DNA of 64,000 bases from Halotalea alkalilenta DSM 17697 (GTDB taxonomy: Bacteria > Pseudomonadota > Gammaproteobacteria > Pseudomonadales > Halomonadaceae), in contig NZ_KK211227.1 of assembly GCF_000621205.1 (NCBI RefSeq), positions 1 to 64,000 of the forward strand, given 5' to 3'. Shown piece after piece: positions 29,831-37,866 of this stretch. Each line of letters opens with the position of its first letter. The stretch's first letter is position 1. The translations under genes and the position numbers were made by a program. The notes beneath the pieces were generated by a model. It had not been told where the DNA came from and ran no database searches. It was given only the letters and a program-made list of their open reading frames with translations.

Positions 29831-30142
29831 ATGACGCTCCTTGTTTGTCCCATCCTTCCTTGAAACCGCCCGCTTTCTCGCTGGGGCCGGCGCCAGCATG
29901 CCCTCAGCACGCCCATGAGGCAACGTCCTCGCCAGTGCGGTTGACGGCATCGAGGGCTGCGACTAATGTTTGCACGCCTCGACCACCAGGCGACACACGA
30001 GACCCCCTATCTCATGGACTCACATAGGCGTAGCTCAGACCTACACGTCGACCGCTGCCTAGCTTCATCATCCGCCCCGGATCCCGCCGCCGCCCGCTAG
30101 TACGAGCGCCTGCGCGCGAGACGGCGCGCAGGAGAAAGTTCG
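29831..30142. other. Divergent corA/mgtE control region
   Basis: 312 bp without a gene. It carries the 5' regions of two Mg2+ transporter genes. The only clear structure is the hairpin at 30109-30132 directly in front of mgtE. I found no M-box-like architecture by eye. Confidence 0.5.
30109..30132 (+). promoter_or_regulatory. Hairpin overlapping the mgtE ribosome-binding site
   Basis: CCTGCGCGC (30109-30117) pairs perfectly over 9 bp with GCGCGCAGG (30124-30132); the loop is GAGACG. The Shine-Dalgarno AGGAG (30130-30134) begins inside the 3' arm, and the mgtE ATG follows at 30143. Folding would therefore hide part of the ribosome-binding site, which suggests translational control. The ligand or condition is unknown. 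Confidence 0.5.
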
Positions 30143-31492
30143 ATGAGCGTCACCGACCTGATGCCGGAAGTGCGCAAAGCGCTCGCCGCCGGCGATCATG
30201 CTGCCCTCGAGCGGCTACTCGAAGAGGCGCACAGCGCCGACCTTGCCGAGATCCTCGCCCAGGAGACCGATCCGTTTGGCCTTGCGCTGCTGGCGCGGCT
30301 GCCGATCGAAAAGCGCGCCGACGTCTTCTCCTATCTTCCCGCCGACAAGCAGCTGGATCTCGCCGAGCGTCTCGACGACGACGAGCTGGCGCGGCTTTTC
30401 ACCGAGATGGACCCGGACGACAGCGCCGACGTGTTCAATCTCTTCGAGCCGGTGCGGCGCGAACGTATCCTGCGCCGCATGGCGCGGCGCGAGCGCGAGG
30501 AAATGCGTCGCTTGTCGAGCTACGAGGAAGGCACCGCCGGGGCGATCATGACCACCGACTACGTCGCGGTGCCGGAGGAGCTCAATGTCTCCCAGGCGCT
30601 CGACCGGGTGCGCCAGACCGCCCCCGATGCGGAAACCATCTATCAGATATTCATCCTCGACCGGGAGCTTCGCCTCACCGGAACGCTGTCGCTGCGCCAG
30701 CTGATACTGGCCGACCCTCTGGCACCGCTCGAGTCGCTGATGATCACCGATGTGATCAAGGTCGAAGCCGACACCGAGCAGGAAGAGGTCGCCAAGCTGA
30801 TCTCCCGTTACGACCTGCTCGCGGTGCCAGTGGTCAACCAGCGAGAGATGCTGGTCGGCATCGTCACCTACGACGACGCGATGGACGTGGTCGAACGAGA
30901 GACCACCGATGACTTCCACAAGTCGGGCAGCGTCGGCTCGCTGGATCGTGGCATCGGCCGCACCAGCCTCTTCACCCTTTATCGCAAGCGGGTGTTCTGG
31001 CTGGTCCTGCTGGTATTCGGCAACCTCTTCTCCGGTGCCGGCATCGCCCACTTCGAAGAGACCATCGCCGCCCAGGTGGCGCTGGTGTTCTTCCTGCCGC
31101 TGCTGATCGGCAGCGGCGGCAACGCGGGCTCCCAGGCCGCCACCCTGATGGTGCGCGGCCTGGGTACCGGCGAGATCAACATCCGCGACTGGACCAGGCT
31201 GCTTGGCCGCGAGCTGCTGGTCGCGGGAACCCTGGGCCTCACCATGGCGATCGCGATCTCGCCGATCAGTATGGTGCGCGGTGGCGCGGGCGTCGCCGAG
31301 GCGGTGGCGATCAGCATGGTGGTGATCGTGATCGCAGGCAGCCTGCTCGGCATGTCGCTGCCTTTCCTGCTCGACCGCCTCGGCGTCGACCCGGCCACCG
31401 CGAGTGCGCCGCTGGTGGCCACGCTCTGCGACGCCTGTGGCGTACTGATCTATTTCTCGATCGCAACACTGGTGATCGGTACCGGCTCGTGA
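30143..31492 (+). CDS. mgtE: Magnesium transporter MgtE
   Basis: The protein has 449 residues with the MgtE architecture: a superhelical N domain (LIPEVRKAL-like start, FSYLPADKQLDLAERL, EMDPDDSADVF), two CBS domains (about residues 135-255: GAIMTTDYVAVPEEL, LLAVPVVNQREMLVGIVTYD), and five transmembrane helices (VFWLVLLVFGNLFSGAGI, FFLPLLIGSGGNAGSQAATL, then three more). The pore motif GGNAGSQ is intact. It imports Mg2+ and is gated by Mg2+ at the cytoplasmic domains. Its translation may be affected by the hairpin at 30109-30132. A terminator follows at 31554. Confidence 0.95.
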   Translation: MSVTDLMPEVRKALAAGDHAALERLLEEAHSADLAEILAQETDPFGLALLARLPIEKRADVFSYLPADKQLDLAERLDDDELARLFTEMDPDDSADVFNLFEPVRRERILRRMARREREEMRRLSSYEEGTAGAIMTTDYVAVPEELNVSQALDRVRQTAPDAETIYQIFILDRELRLTGTLSLRQLILADPLAPLESLMITDVIKVEADTEQEEVAKLISRYDLLAVPVVNQREMLVGIVTYDDAMDVVERETTDDFHKSGSVGSLDRGIGRTSLFTLYRKRVFWLVLLVFGNLFSGAGIAHFEETIAAQVALVFFLPLLIGSGGNAGSQAATLMVRGLGTGEINIRDWTRLLGRELLVAGTLGLTMAIAISPISMVRGGAGVAEAVAISMVVIVIAGSLLGMSLPFLLDRLGVDPATASAPLVATLCDACGVLIYFSIATLVIGTGS

Positions 31493-31553
31493 CAAAAATG
31501 TTGCATTTTCATTACAAATAGATGATGGACCACGGTAACCGCTCGGCTAAGAT

Positions 31554-31588
31554 GGGGCGAAGCTCACGCACGACTTCGCCCCTTTCTC
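31554..31588 (+). terminator. Intrinsic terminator after mgtE
   Basis: GGGGCGAAG (31554-31562) and CTTCGCCCC (31574-31582) form a 9-bp stem with an 11-base loop, followed by TTTCTCT. It lies 61 bases past the mgtE stop and before the PAP2 gene. Confidence 0.75.
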
Positions 31589-31652
31589 TACCTAGGGTTC
31601 CATCCACTGGTTCGATCGGGCGCAAAACGATAAGAGACTCAGGTAAACGGCC

Positions 31653-32249
31653 ATGGAAGCGCTCAACCTCGCCTTGTTCGATTTGATCAACGCCACGCCC
31701 AACTCTCCCGCCGCCTCGATGCTGCTCGCTCACTTGCTCGCGGTCTATGCGATCTACCTGGTGCCGGCGCTTTTGGTGGTCGGCTGGCTGCGACGGGACC
31801 AGCGCCAGCACCAACTGATGCTCTGCGCACTGCTCGCCTGCGGCGTGGCGCTGTCGATCAACTTCGTGATCGGCTCGCTATGGCACCATCCTCGCCCCTT
31901 CGTGATGCCGGTAGGCCACACCTTCCTCCAGCACGCACCGGATGCCTCCTTTCCCAGCGACCACATGACGATCATCATGACCGTCGCCTTCAGCCTGCTG
32001 CTGCGCCGCGAAGTCCGCCTGCTCGGCCTCGCCTTCGCGATACTTGGCCTCGGTATCGCCTGGTCGCGAATCTATCTAGGCGTCCACTTTCCGCTCGACA
32101 TGCTCGGCGGCACCGCAGTGGCTCTGGCCAGCGCCTGCCTGGCACGAGTCACCAGCCCGATCTACATGCCGACCCTCTATCGCGTGGCCCGTGGCATTCA
32201 TCGCCGGCTGTTCGCCACGCTGATCGAACGCGGTTGGGTGTCGCGCTGA
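31653..32249 (+). CDS. PAP2 phosphatase, probable undecaprenyl-diphosphatase (BcrC/YbjG type)
   Basis: This 198-residue integral membrane protein has the three PAP2 motifs: the PRPF segment of motif 1 (GSLWHHPRPF), PSDH (ASFPSDHM) and SRIYLGVHFPLDM. The PSDH rather than PSGH form, and the overall length, fit BcrC/YbjG undecaprenyl-pyrophosphatases that recycle the cell-wall lipid carrier at the periplasmic face. About five transmembrane helices are evident. It is a single gene with its own upstream region. A lipid-phosphate phosphatase of other specificity remains possible. Confidence 0.8.
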   Translation: MEALNLALFDLINATPNSPAASMLLAHLLAVYAIYLVPALLVVGWLRRDQRQHQLMLCALLACGVALSINFVIGSLWHHPRPFVMPVGHTFLQHAPDASFPSDHMTIIMTVAFSLLLRREVRLLGLAFAILGLGIAWSRIYLGVHFPLDMLGGTAVALASACLARVTSPIYMPTLYRVARGIHRRLFATLIERGWVSR

Positions 32250-32384
32250 CATCGTCCCAGCGCGCGGATACTCAGGCACGCTGGGGCCAAACGCGCAGCG
32301 CTTACAAAACGTCCCAGGATGTTAAAAAGATTTAACTAGACTTCGATTCCATAATCGTTAGTCTGCCGGGCACGCGCAGGCATC

Positions 32385-32402
32385 GCGAAGGGCACCCTTC
32401 GC
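32385..32402. repeat. Tight inverted repeat downstream of the PAP2 gene
   Basis: GCGAAGGG (32385-32392) and CCCTTCGC (32395-32402) are separated by two bases. It lies between the PAP2 stop (32249) and the csaA remnant stop (32503) and could be a bidirectional terminator stem or an operator. There is no T run. Confidence 0.4.
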
Positions 32403-32502
32403 CTGGCCCAGGTTCAGCTAGCTTAGCGATAATGGGGATGTCTGCGCACTTGCTGAATCGTTCCCGCACGAAGCGGTTCACCACCTCAACGACAGTGAGC
32501 CG

Positions 32503-32829
32503 TCAAAGTAATCGCGTGCCGAGCGGCACTGATTGATCGGGCACGCACAAGACAACCTCTCCCTGCTCACTGTGGAAGCCCGTAACCAGGCACTCGGACA
32601 TAACCGGCCCGATCTGCTTGGGTGGGAAGTTCACCACAGCTACAACCAGCTCGCCCACCAAGGCATCGGGCGTATAGAGCTGAGTGATCTGCGCACTCGA
32701 TTTCCTTTGTCCTATCTCCGGCCCGAAATCCACCAGCAGTTTGTAGGCCGGCTTGCGTGCTTCCGGGAAATGCTGCTGTCGGCGACCCGATGCCAACATC
32801 AGGCGCAGACGTGCAGTCACATCAGGCAT
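32503..32829 (-). pseudogene. csaA: CsaA/YgjH-type tRNA-binding protein, 5'-decayed
   Basis: The last 89 residues are a good CsaA core: [46 protein letters not shown] and VPLGTRLL, ending at a normal C-terminus. The first about 20 residues of the family (including the xDxRVGxI strand) are missing in this frame and replaced by a basic, unrelated stretch. Just upstream, another frame reads GATGTTGGCATCGG, which could be the lost DVxIG strand displaced by small deletions. CsaA is a dimeric OB-fold tRNA-binding, chaperone-like protein. The copy looks non-functional. It is divergent from a 5'-shortened amidase. Confidence 0.65.
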
Positions 32830-33030
32830 AGGTCCAGGGATCAACTCCCTCATCGTGCTTAGCGTGTCGGTTCCGCTGACACGGCAACTGGCCTCCATGT
32901 CCTTCTCGGCCAAACGGTTGGCCTTCCCAGCCAAGTCTGATCCCGCTTCCCTCATCAAGATGGCCTGTAGATGTCCTCCACAAGAAACCGACTTGGCCCA
33001 TCTCGGCCGGCAGGAGCATAGGAAATCTAT

Positions 33031-34290
33031 ATGGTCATCGTCCGTCCCACAGTTGCCTTGAAAGACAACATCGCCCTGGCCAGCGTGCCGATGATGAATG
33101 GCGCCTCGCAACTGGACGGTTTTGTGCCGGCGTTCGATGCAACGGTCGCTACGCGGCTGCTCGACGCCGGAGCCACCATCCTAGGAAAGGCTACCTGCGA
33201 GCATTACTGCCTGGCTGGAGGGAGTCACACCTCGGATCCTGCGCCCGTCCACAACCCTCTGCGCCATGGCTATGCCGCTGGGGGATCTTCATCGGGTAGC
33301 GCAGCGCTGGTTGCTGCGGGAGAAGTCGATTTCGCAATGGGGGGCGATCAGGGCGGGTCGGCGCGGATCCCTGCCGCGTGGTGCGGCATCTATGGCATGA
33401 AGCCGACCCATGGCCTGGTGCCCTACACCGGCATCATGCCGATCGAAGCGACGTTCGATCATACCGGGCCGATGACCACGAGCGTCCGGGACAATGCGCT
33501 GGTAATGGAAGTGATAGCGGGCGCGGATGGTTTGGACCCACGCCAATATTCACCGAAGGTGGATGCCTATACGCAGGCACTGGAGCGCGGGGTCGACAAC
33601 CTGCGTATCGGTATCCTGAGCGAAGGATTCCAGCTTGCAAACCTTGACCCGAAGGTGGCGGACAAGGTGCGCGAAGCCGTCACGGTATTCGAGTCGATCG
33701 GTGCGAAGGTGCAAGAAGTGTCAGTGCCCGAACATGTACTGGCAGGCCAGCTATGGACACCTATCGGCTGTGAAGGTCTGACCATGCAGATGATGCATGG
33801 CAATGGCATGGGGTTCAACTGGAAGGGTCAATACGACCTGGGACTGCTGGATAAACACGCCGGCTGGCGCGAGACGGCAGACCAACTTTCCGCCTCCCTG
33901 AAGCTTTGCATGCTCGTGGGCCAGTACGGATTGACCCAATACAATGGGCGCTTCTACGCCAAGGCACAGAATATCGCTCGCCGCGCGCGAGCCGGCTACG
34001 ACAAGGCATTGGCAGAATATGATCTATTGATTGTTCCAACCGTGCCAATGGCATCCCAGCCACTTCCTGAACCTGGTTGCTCGCTGACTGAATACATTAC
34101 CCACGCTTTCGAAATGATCGGAAATACCGTCCCGCAGGACATTACCGGCCATCCCGCGATGTCGATCCCCTGTGGGAACGTCGACGGCCTTCCGATCGGA
34201 ATGATGATCATCGCTCGTCACTACTCGGAAAGTACCATCTACCAAGCCGCAGCTGCTTTCGAGGCCAGCACCGATTGGCGATCACGTTAA
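33031..34290 (+). CDS. Amidase-signature enzyme, N-terminally shortened
   Basis: The protein has 419 residues of the amidase signature family. The Ser-cisSer-Lys machinery is present: Lys in VALKDNIA, the first Ser in [20 protein letters not shown], and the nucleophile Ser in [19 protein letters not shown]. The C-terminus ([18 protein letters not shown]) looks complete. Relatives carry roughly 70-90 further residues before the VALKDN strand; here the frame begins 9 residues before the catalytic Lys, with AGGAAA 6-8 bases before the ATG. The reading is a 5' deletion that fortuitously gained a start. The amide substrate is unknown. Codon use is less GC-biased than in flanking genes. Confidence 0.75.
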   Translation: MVIVRPTVALKDNIALASVPMMNGASQLDGFVPAFDATVATRLLDAGATILGKATCEHYCLAGGSHTSDPAPVHNPLRHGYAAGGSSSGSAALVAAGEVDFAMGGDQGGSARIPAAWCGIYGMKPTHGLVPYTGIMPIEATFDHTGPMTTSVRDNALVMEVIAGADGLDPRQYSPKVDAYTQALERGVDNLRIGILSEGFQLANLDPKVADKVREAVTVFESIGAKVQEVSVPEHVLAGQLWTPIGCEGLTMQMMHGNGMGFNWKGQYDLGLLDKHAGWRETADQLSASLKLCMLVGQYGLTQYNGRFYAKAQNIARRARAGYDKALAEYDLLIVPTVPMASQPLPEPGCSLTEYITHAFEMIGNTVPQDITGHPAMSIPCGNVDGLPIGMMIIARHYSESTIYQAAAAFEASTDWRSR

Positions 34291-34308
34291 TCATATAGCG
34301 AAAAACAC

Positions 34309-34337
34309 GACGTACAGGCACATACCGCTTGTACGTC
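34309..34337. repeat. Inverted repeat after the amidase gene
   Basis: GACGTACA (34309-34316) and TGTACGTC (34330-34337) pair over 8 bp with a 13-base loop, 19 bases after the amidase stop. There is no T run; it may be an operator or a weak terminator. Confidence 0.4.
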
Positions 34338-34374
34338 CCATGAGCAAGTTTCCTATTAATACGAGGATGCAATC

Positions 34375-34446
34375 ATGAATGACTCGAAGGTCGTGGAGAA
34401 TTGCCTGGACCTGGCGCTCCTGACAATGCTGCTCAAAAGATCGTGA
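34375..34446 (+). other. Short ORF (23 codons) with a good ribosome-binding site, possible gene fragment
   Basis: ATG at 34375, preceded by ACGAGGA, opens MNDSKVVENCLDLALLTMLL and stops at 34446, just 9 bases before the end of the convergent DUF808 gene. It looks like the 5' end of a gene cut off at the junction with the DUF808 segment. Too short to assign. Confidence 0.3.
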
Positions 34447-34454
34447 ACAGGTTC

Positions 34455-35384
34455 TTAGCGGGTGGCGGACGTCTTGAGTTTCTTGAACAGCATGACGACC
34501 GCGACGATGATGCCGCCGACGACGATACCGGCGATGAAATTGAACAGCATGGGCATGATGGGCATTATTATCACGCTGATGCTGGGAATACCCAGGTCGG
34601 TTTCTGCCGCCGCTTCGACGCTATGCTGGATGAAGGGTACGCCGTGCACCAGAATACCGCCGCCGACCAAGAACATCGCAATGGTGCCGACGATGGAAAG
34701 CAGCTTCATGAAATACGGGGCCAGCCATAGGATGCCGTTGCCTACGCTCCTGACCAGCTGACTCGACTGCTTGGTGAGGTACAGGCCAAAATCATCCACT
34801 TTGACGATGCCGGCGACCAATCCGTACACCAGTACCGTAATCCCTATGGCGACGATGGAAAGAACCATGACCTGCGGCACGAACTCACTGCCGGCCACGC
34901 TCCCCAGCGTGATAGCGATGATTTCCGCCGACAATATGAAATCGGTCATTACAGCGCCTTTTATTTTATCCTTTTCGAACGCCAAACGATCGCTATCATT
35001 TTCGATTCGGGCGGCCGCCCTCACCTGCTCCGCCCTATCTTCATTCTTGTGCAAAAAACGGTGCAGCAGTTTTTCCGCACCTTCATAACAAAGGAAAGCA
35101 CCGCCCAACATGAGCAGCGGCGTGATCAACCAAGGCGCCATGGCACTGATCAATAGCGCGACAGGAACCAGGATCAATTTATTGAGAAAGGACCCCTTCG
35201 CCACCGCCCATACGATGGGCAGTTCGCGATTCGCGGGAACGCCGGTCAATTGCTGGGCATTCAGCGCCATGTCGTCGCCGACGACACCCGCCGTTTTCTT
35301 CGCGGCCACTTTGGTCAATACCGAAACATCGTCGAGCAAGGTGGCGATGTCATCCAACAGGGTCAATAAGCTTCCACCAGCCAT
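34455..35384 (-). CDS. DUF808 (YedI-type) inner-membrane protein
   Basis: The protein has 309 residues from the start MAGGSLLTLLDDIATLLDDV, the usual DUF808 beginning (AAGGA 7 bases upstream). The family segments TKVAAKKTAGVVGDDMALNA, ELPIVWAVAKGSFLNKLILV, and LLLMLGGAFLCYEGAEKLLH-like helices are evident, with about seven hydrophobic helices. The function is unknown. GC content is visibly lower than the window average, and the gene sits beside two decayed genes, which suggests acquisition or a rearranged segment. Starts at 35387 and 35399 are also possible. Confidence 0.88.
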   Translation of the reverse strand: MAGGSLLTLLDDIATLLDDVSVLTKVAAKKTAGVVGDDMALNAQQLTGVPANRELPIVWAVAKGSFLNKLILVPVALLISAMAPWLITPLLMLGGAFLCYEGAEKLLHRFLHKNEDRAEQVRAAARIENDSDRLAFEKDKIKGAVMTDFILSAEIIAITLGSVAGSEFVPQVMVLSIVAIGITVLVYGLVAGIVKVDDFGLYLTKQSSQLVRSVGNGILWLAPYFMKLLSIVGTIAMFLVGGGILVHGVPFIQHSVEAAAETDLGIPSISVIIMPIMPMLFNFIAGIVVGGIIVAVVMLFKKLKTSATR

Positions 35385-35798
35385 CATCGCATCCTTCATG
35401 AAAGCGCAATTAATTAAATGATAATATTGCAACATCACTGAGGTGTGCGGCTGCCTGTGCGAAGATAGCCCACCATGATAGAAAGGGAAACTTTTTCATC
35501 TCACCCCGCGCCAAATCGAGTGTCATCACTTTCATTACCACGAACAGGCTGCGAACCGATGTGGATGCCACCATTGGAGCGCGAACTGGCGAGCGCCTTG
35601 ACGCTTCTCGCACCAGCGCCATGGTGGTTATCCCCCCGCCCCTTGCCTGCCTACCGCACCGGCCAACCGGATGGTGAAGACTTGGCTGAACGACGGCGCG
35701 GAACTCGCCCGTCGAGCAGGCTAACCGATTGAAAGATGGATACTATGTAAACAATGATTTCTCTCAACGATCTCTCAGCACCCAGCAGAGGCCCATCC
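35385..35798. other. Intergenic region between the DUF808 and PfkB-kinase genes
   Basis: 414 bp with no supported gene. The first 100 bases next to DUF808 are AT-rich (promoter-like, with AATTAATTAAATGATAATAT at about 35407-35426 on the plus strand). The last 50 bases before the kinase carry TTGAAA and an AT-rich block around 35729-35760 that could form its promoter. Confidence 0.45.
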
Positions 35799-36710
35799 AT
35801 GATCTACAACTTCGGCTCGGTCAACGTCGACAACGTCTATCGCGTGCCCCATCTGGTACGCCCCGGCGAGACCCTCGCCAGCACCCACTACGTCCAAGTG
35901 CTCGGCGGCAAGGGAGCCAACCAGAGCCTCGCCGCGGCCCGGGCCGGGGCCAAGGTCGAACACCTGGGCGCGATCGGCGCGGCGGACGGCTGGATCCTGG
36001 CGCTGCTCGACTCAGCGGGAATCGGTACCCGGCATCTGGCCGCGCTCGACGACGTGCCTAGCGGACATACCGTGATCCAGGTGGACGACCAGGCGGAGAA
36101 CAGCATCGTTTTGTTTCCCGGTGCCAATCGAGCGGTGCCAAGCGAACGCATCGAAGCGGCGATCACCGCGGCTCAGCCGGGCGATTGGCTGCTGGCGCAG
36201 AACGAGTGCGGCGATCTCTCCCGTGTGATCGAACTCGCCCTCGCGAAGCGCCTGCGTATCGCGCTCAACCCGGCACCGATGGAAGCGATGATCGCCGAGC
36301 TACCGCTCGAGCGGATCGACATGCTGTTCGTCAATCGCGGCGAGGCGCAGATGCTGCTCGCAGAGCTTGGAGAAAAGGTAGAGGAGCACGATCACCAACG
36401 CATGCTCGATCTCCTGGCGGCGCGCTACCCGGGGCTCGAACTGGTGCTGACCCTGGGTGGTGAGGGCGTTCGATACGCCAATGGCGAGCTCCGGCTGGCC
36501 CGGCCGGCATTCCAGGTCGAGGCACGCGATACCACCGCCGCAGGCGACACCTTCGTCGGCTACTTCATCGCCGCCCGTCAGCAGGGAGAACGACCCGAGG
36601 CGGCACTAGCGCTGGCGAGCGCCGCCTCGGCACTTTGCGTGCAGCGCGAAGGCGCCTCGAGCAGTATTCCGGAGCGTGACGAGGTGGACGCGTTCATCGC
36701 AGCCCTATGA
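35799..36710 (+). CDS. PfkB-family carbohydrate kinase (ribokinase-like)
   Basis: This 303-residue kinase has both PfkB signatures: GGKGANQSLAAARAG near residue 36 and the C-terminal catalytic motif DTTAAGDTFVGYF with the base Asp. The body (HTVIQVDDQAENSIVLFPGA, ALNPAPM, LTLGGEGVRY) is ribokinase-like. The ATG at 35799 follows AGAGG by 8 bases; the frame begins at 35754. It is followed after 115 bases by a nucleoside hydrolase on the same strand, so the pair could release ribose from nucleosides and phosphorylate it. Exact sugar specificity cannot be read from sequence. Confidence 0.88.
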   Translation: MIYNFGSVNVDNVYRVPHLVRPGETLASTHYVQVLGGKGANQSLAAARAGAKVEHLGAIGAADGWILALLDSAGIGTRHLAALDDVPSGHTVIQVDDQAENSIVLFPGANRAVPSERIEAAITAAQPGDWLLAQNECGDLSRVIELALAKRLRIALNPAPMEAMIAELPLERIDMLFVNRGEAQMLLAELGEKVEEHDHQRMLDLLAARYPGLELVLTLGGEGVRYANGELRLARPAFQVEARDTTAAGDTFVGYFIAARQQGERPEAALALASAASALCVQREGASSSIPERDEVDAFIAAL

Positions 36711-36825
36711 GCCGGCGATGTTGGCCGGACGAGGGCTTGCGGTGCGGTTTCCGTTTGCCCACCGCAGCGCTTTTCGGCACCATCCGGCGGTCCATCTCCA
36801 TTGATAGCCCCGAGGAGCGCAGCCG

Positions 36826-37770
36826 ATGAGTATTCCCGTGATCTTCGACACCGACCCAGGTGTCGACGATGCCCAAGCGATCGCCCTGATCATGGCCGAT
36901 CCCGAGATCGAAGTGGTCGGCTTCACCACGACGTTCGGCAATGTCGATATCGCCACGGCGACCCGCAACGCCCTGCTGCTCAGCGAACTCGCCGGCCAAT
37001 CGATTCCGGTCGCCCAAGGCGCCGCGGCACCGCTGGTCAAGAAGCCTCATCCCGTGCCGGACTGGATCCACGGCGCCGACGGCCTCGGCAACCAAAAGCT
37101 CCCACCGGTCAGCGGCAAGCCGGTCGAGCTCAGCGCCGCTGAATTCATCGTCGCAGAGACCCGCCGCCGCCCGGGCGAGATCACCCTGGTCGCGGTCGGC
37201 CCGCTCGGCAACCTCGCCACCGCCCTGCAGCTCGACCCGAGCCTGGTCGATCGCGTCAAACGCGTGGTGGTGATGGGCGGCTCGATCCACAGGGGCGGCA
37301 ACGTCACCCCTGTGGCGGAGGCCAACATCTTCTCCGACCCCCACGCCGCCGCCCGGGTCCTGACGGCCCAATGGCCACTGACCTTGGTCGGGCTCGACGT
37401 CACCCACAAGACGGTGATCGAGCCTGCGCGGATGGCGCGAATCGCACGCGCCCAAGGCGCGCTTGGCGAAGTACTGGAGAAGAGTTACGCGTTCTATGCC
37501 GAGTTCTATCGCGGCGCGCTGGGTATCGATGGTTGCTGTCCGCACGATAGCGTCGCGGTGGCCTGGCTGCGCCATCCAGAGCTCTTCACCAGCCAGCGCG
37601 GCTATCTCAGCGTGGTCACCGAGGGAGCAGCGGAAGGGCTGACCCTGTTCGCCCCCGAGGGGCGCAAGTATCCGGATCAACGCTGGCAGCAGGGTGGCCT
37701 GGTCGATGTCTGCCTCGACCTCGATGGCGTCGCCGCGGTCGATTGGATGGAATCCGTGCTTACCGCCTGA
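36826..37770 (+). CDS. Inosine-uridine-preferring nucleoside hydrolase family protein (Rih-like)
   Basis: This 314-residue protein has the Ca2+-binding signature FDTDPGVDDAQAI at the N-terminus, followed by the family segments TTFGNVDIATATRN and LVAVGPLGNLATAL, the GGSIHRGGNVTPVAEANIFS block, and the active-site GCCPHDSVAVAW with the conserved His-Asp. Such enzymes cleave the N-glycosidic bond of ribonucleosides to a base and ribose in the cytoplasm. Placement after a ribokinase-like gene supports nucleoside salvage. Which nucleosides are used is not determined. Confidence 0.92.
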   Translation: MSIPVIFDTDPGVDDAQAIALIMADPEIEVVGFTTTFGNVDIATATRNALLLSELAGQSIPVAQGAAAPLVKKPHPVPDWIHGADGLGNQKLPPVSGKPVELSAAEFIVAETRRRPGEITLVAVGPLGNLATALQLDPSLVDRVKRVVVMGGSIHRGGNVTPVAEANIFSDPHAAARVLTAQWPLTLVGLDVTHKTVIEPARMARIARAQGALGEVLEKSYAFYAEFYRGALGIDGCCPHDSVAVAWLRHPELFTSQRGYLSVVTEGAAEGLTLFAPEGRKYPDQRWQQGGLVDVCLDLDGVAAVDWMESVLTA

Positions 37771-37866
37771 AGCGGACCGACAGCGGCGAGCCAATTGGCG
37801 CAGGCGGGCGATCTTGCCTAACCTTAAGAAGAAGACTTGCGCCATTGGCTATCGAAGGAGAGTGTT

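Noticed and set aside
30085-30142. A guanidine-II (mini-ykkC) riboswitch in front of mgtE, because loops with ACGA and ACGG occur close together before the ribosome-binding site
   Set aside because: The ACGR bases do not sit in tetraloops closed by proper stems: in the strong hairpin the final G pairs in the stem, and the upstream ACGA lies in a weak 4-bp stem. The downstream gene is a Mg2+ transporter, not a guanidine-related one.
32753-33061. A plus-strand frame upstream of the amidase that might contain its missing N-terminus after a frameshift
   Set aside because: The translation shows no amidase N-terminal features, so a simple frameshift does not restore the gene.
32503-35438. A mobile element or integron explaining the patchy region
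   Set aside because: No transposase, integrase, terminal inverted repeats or target duplications could be found by eye.
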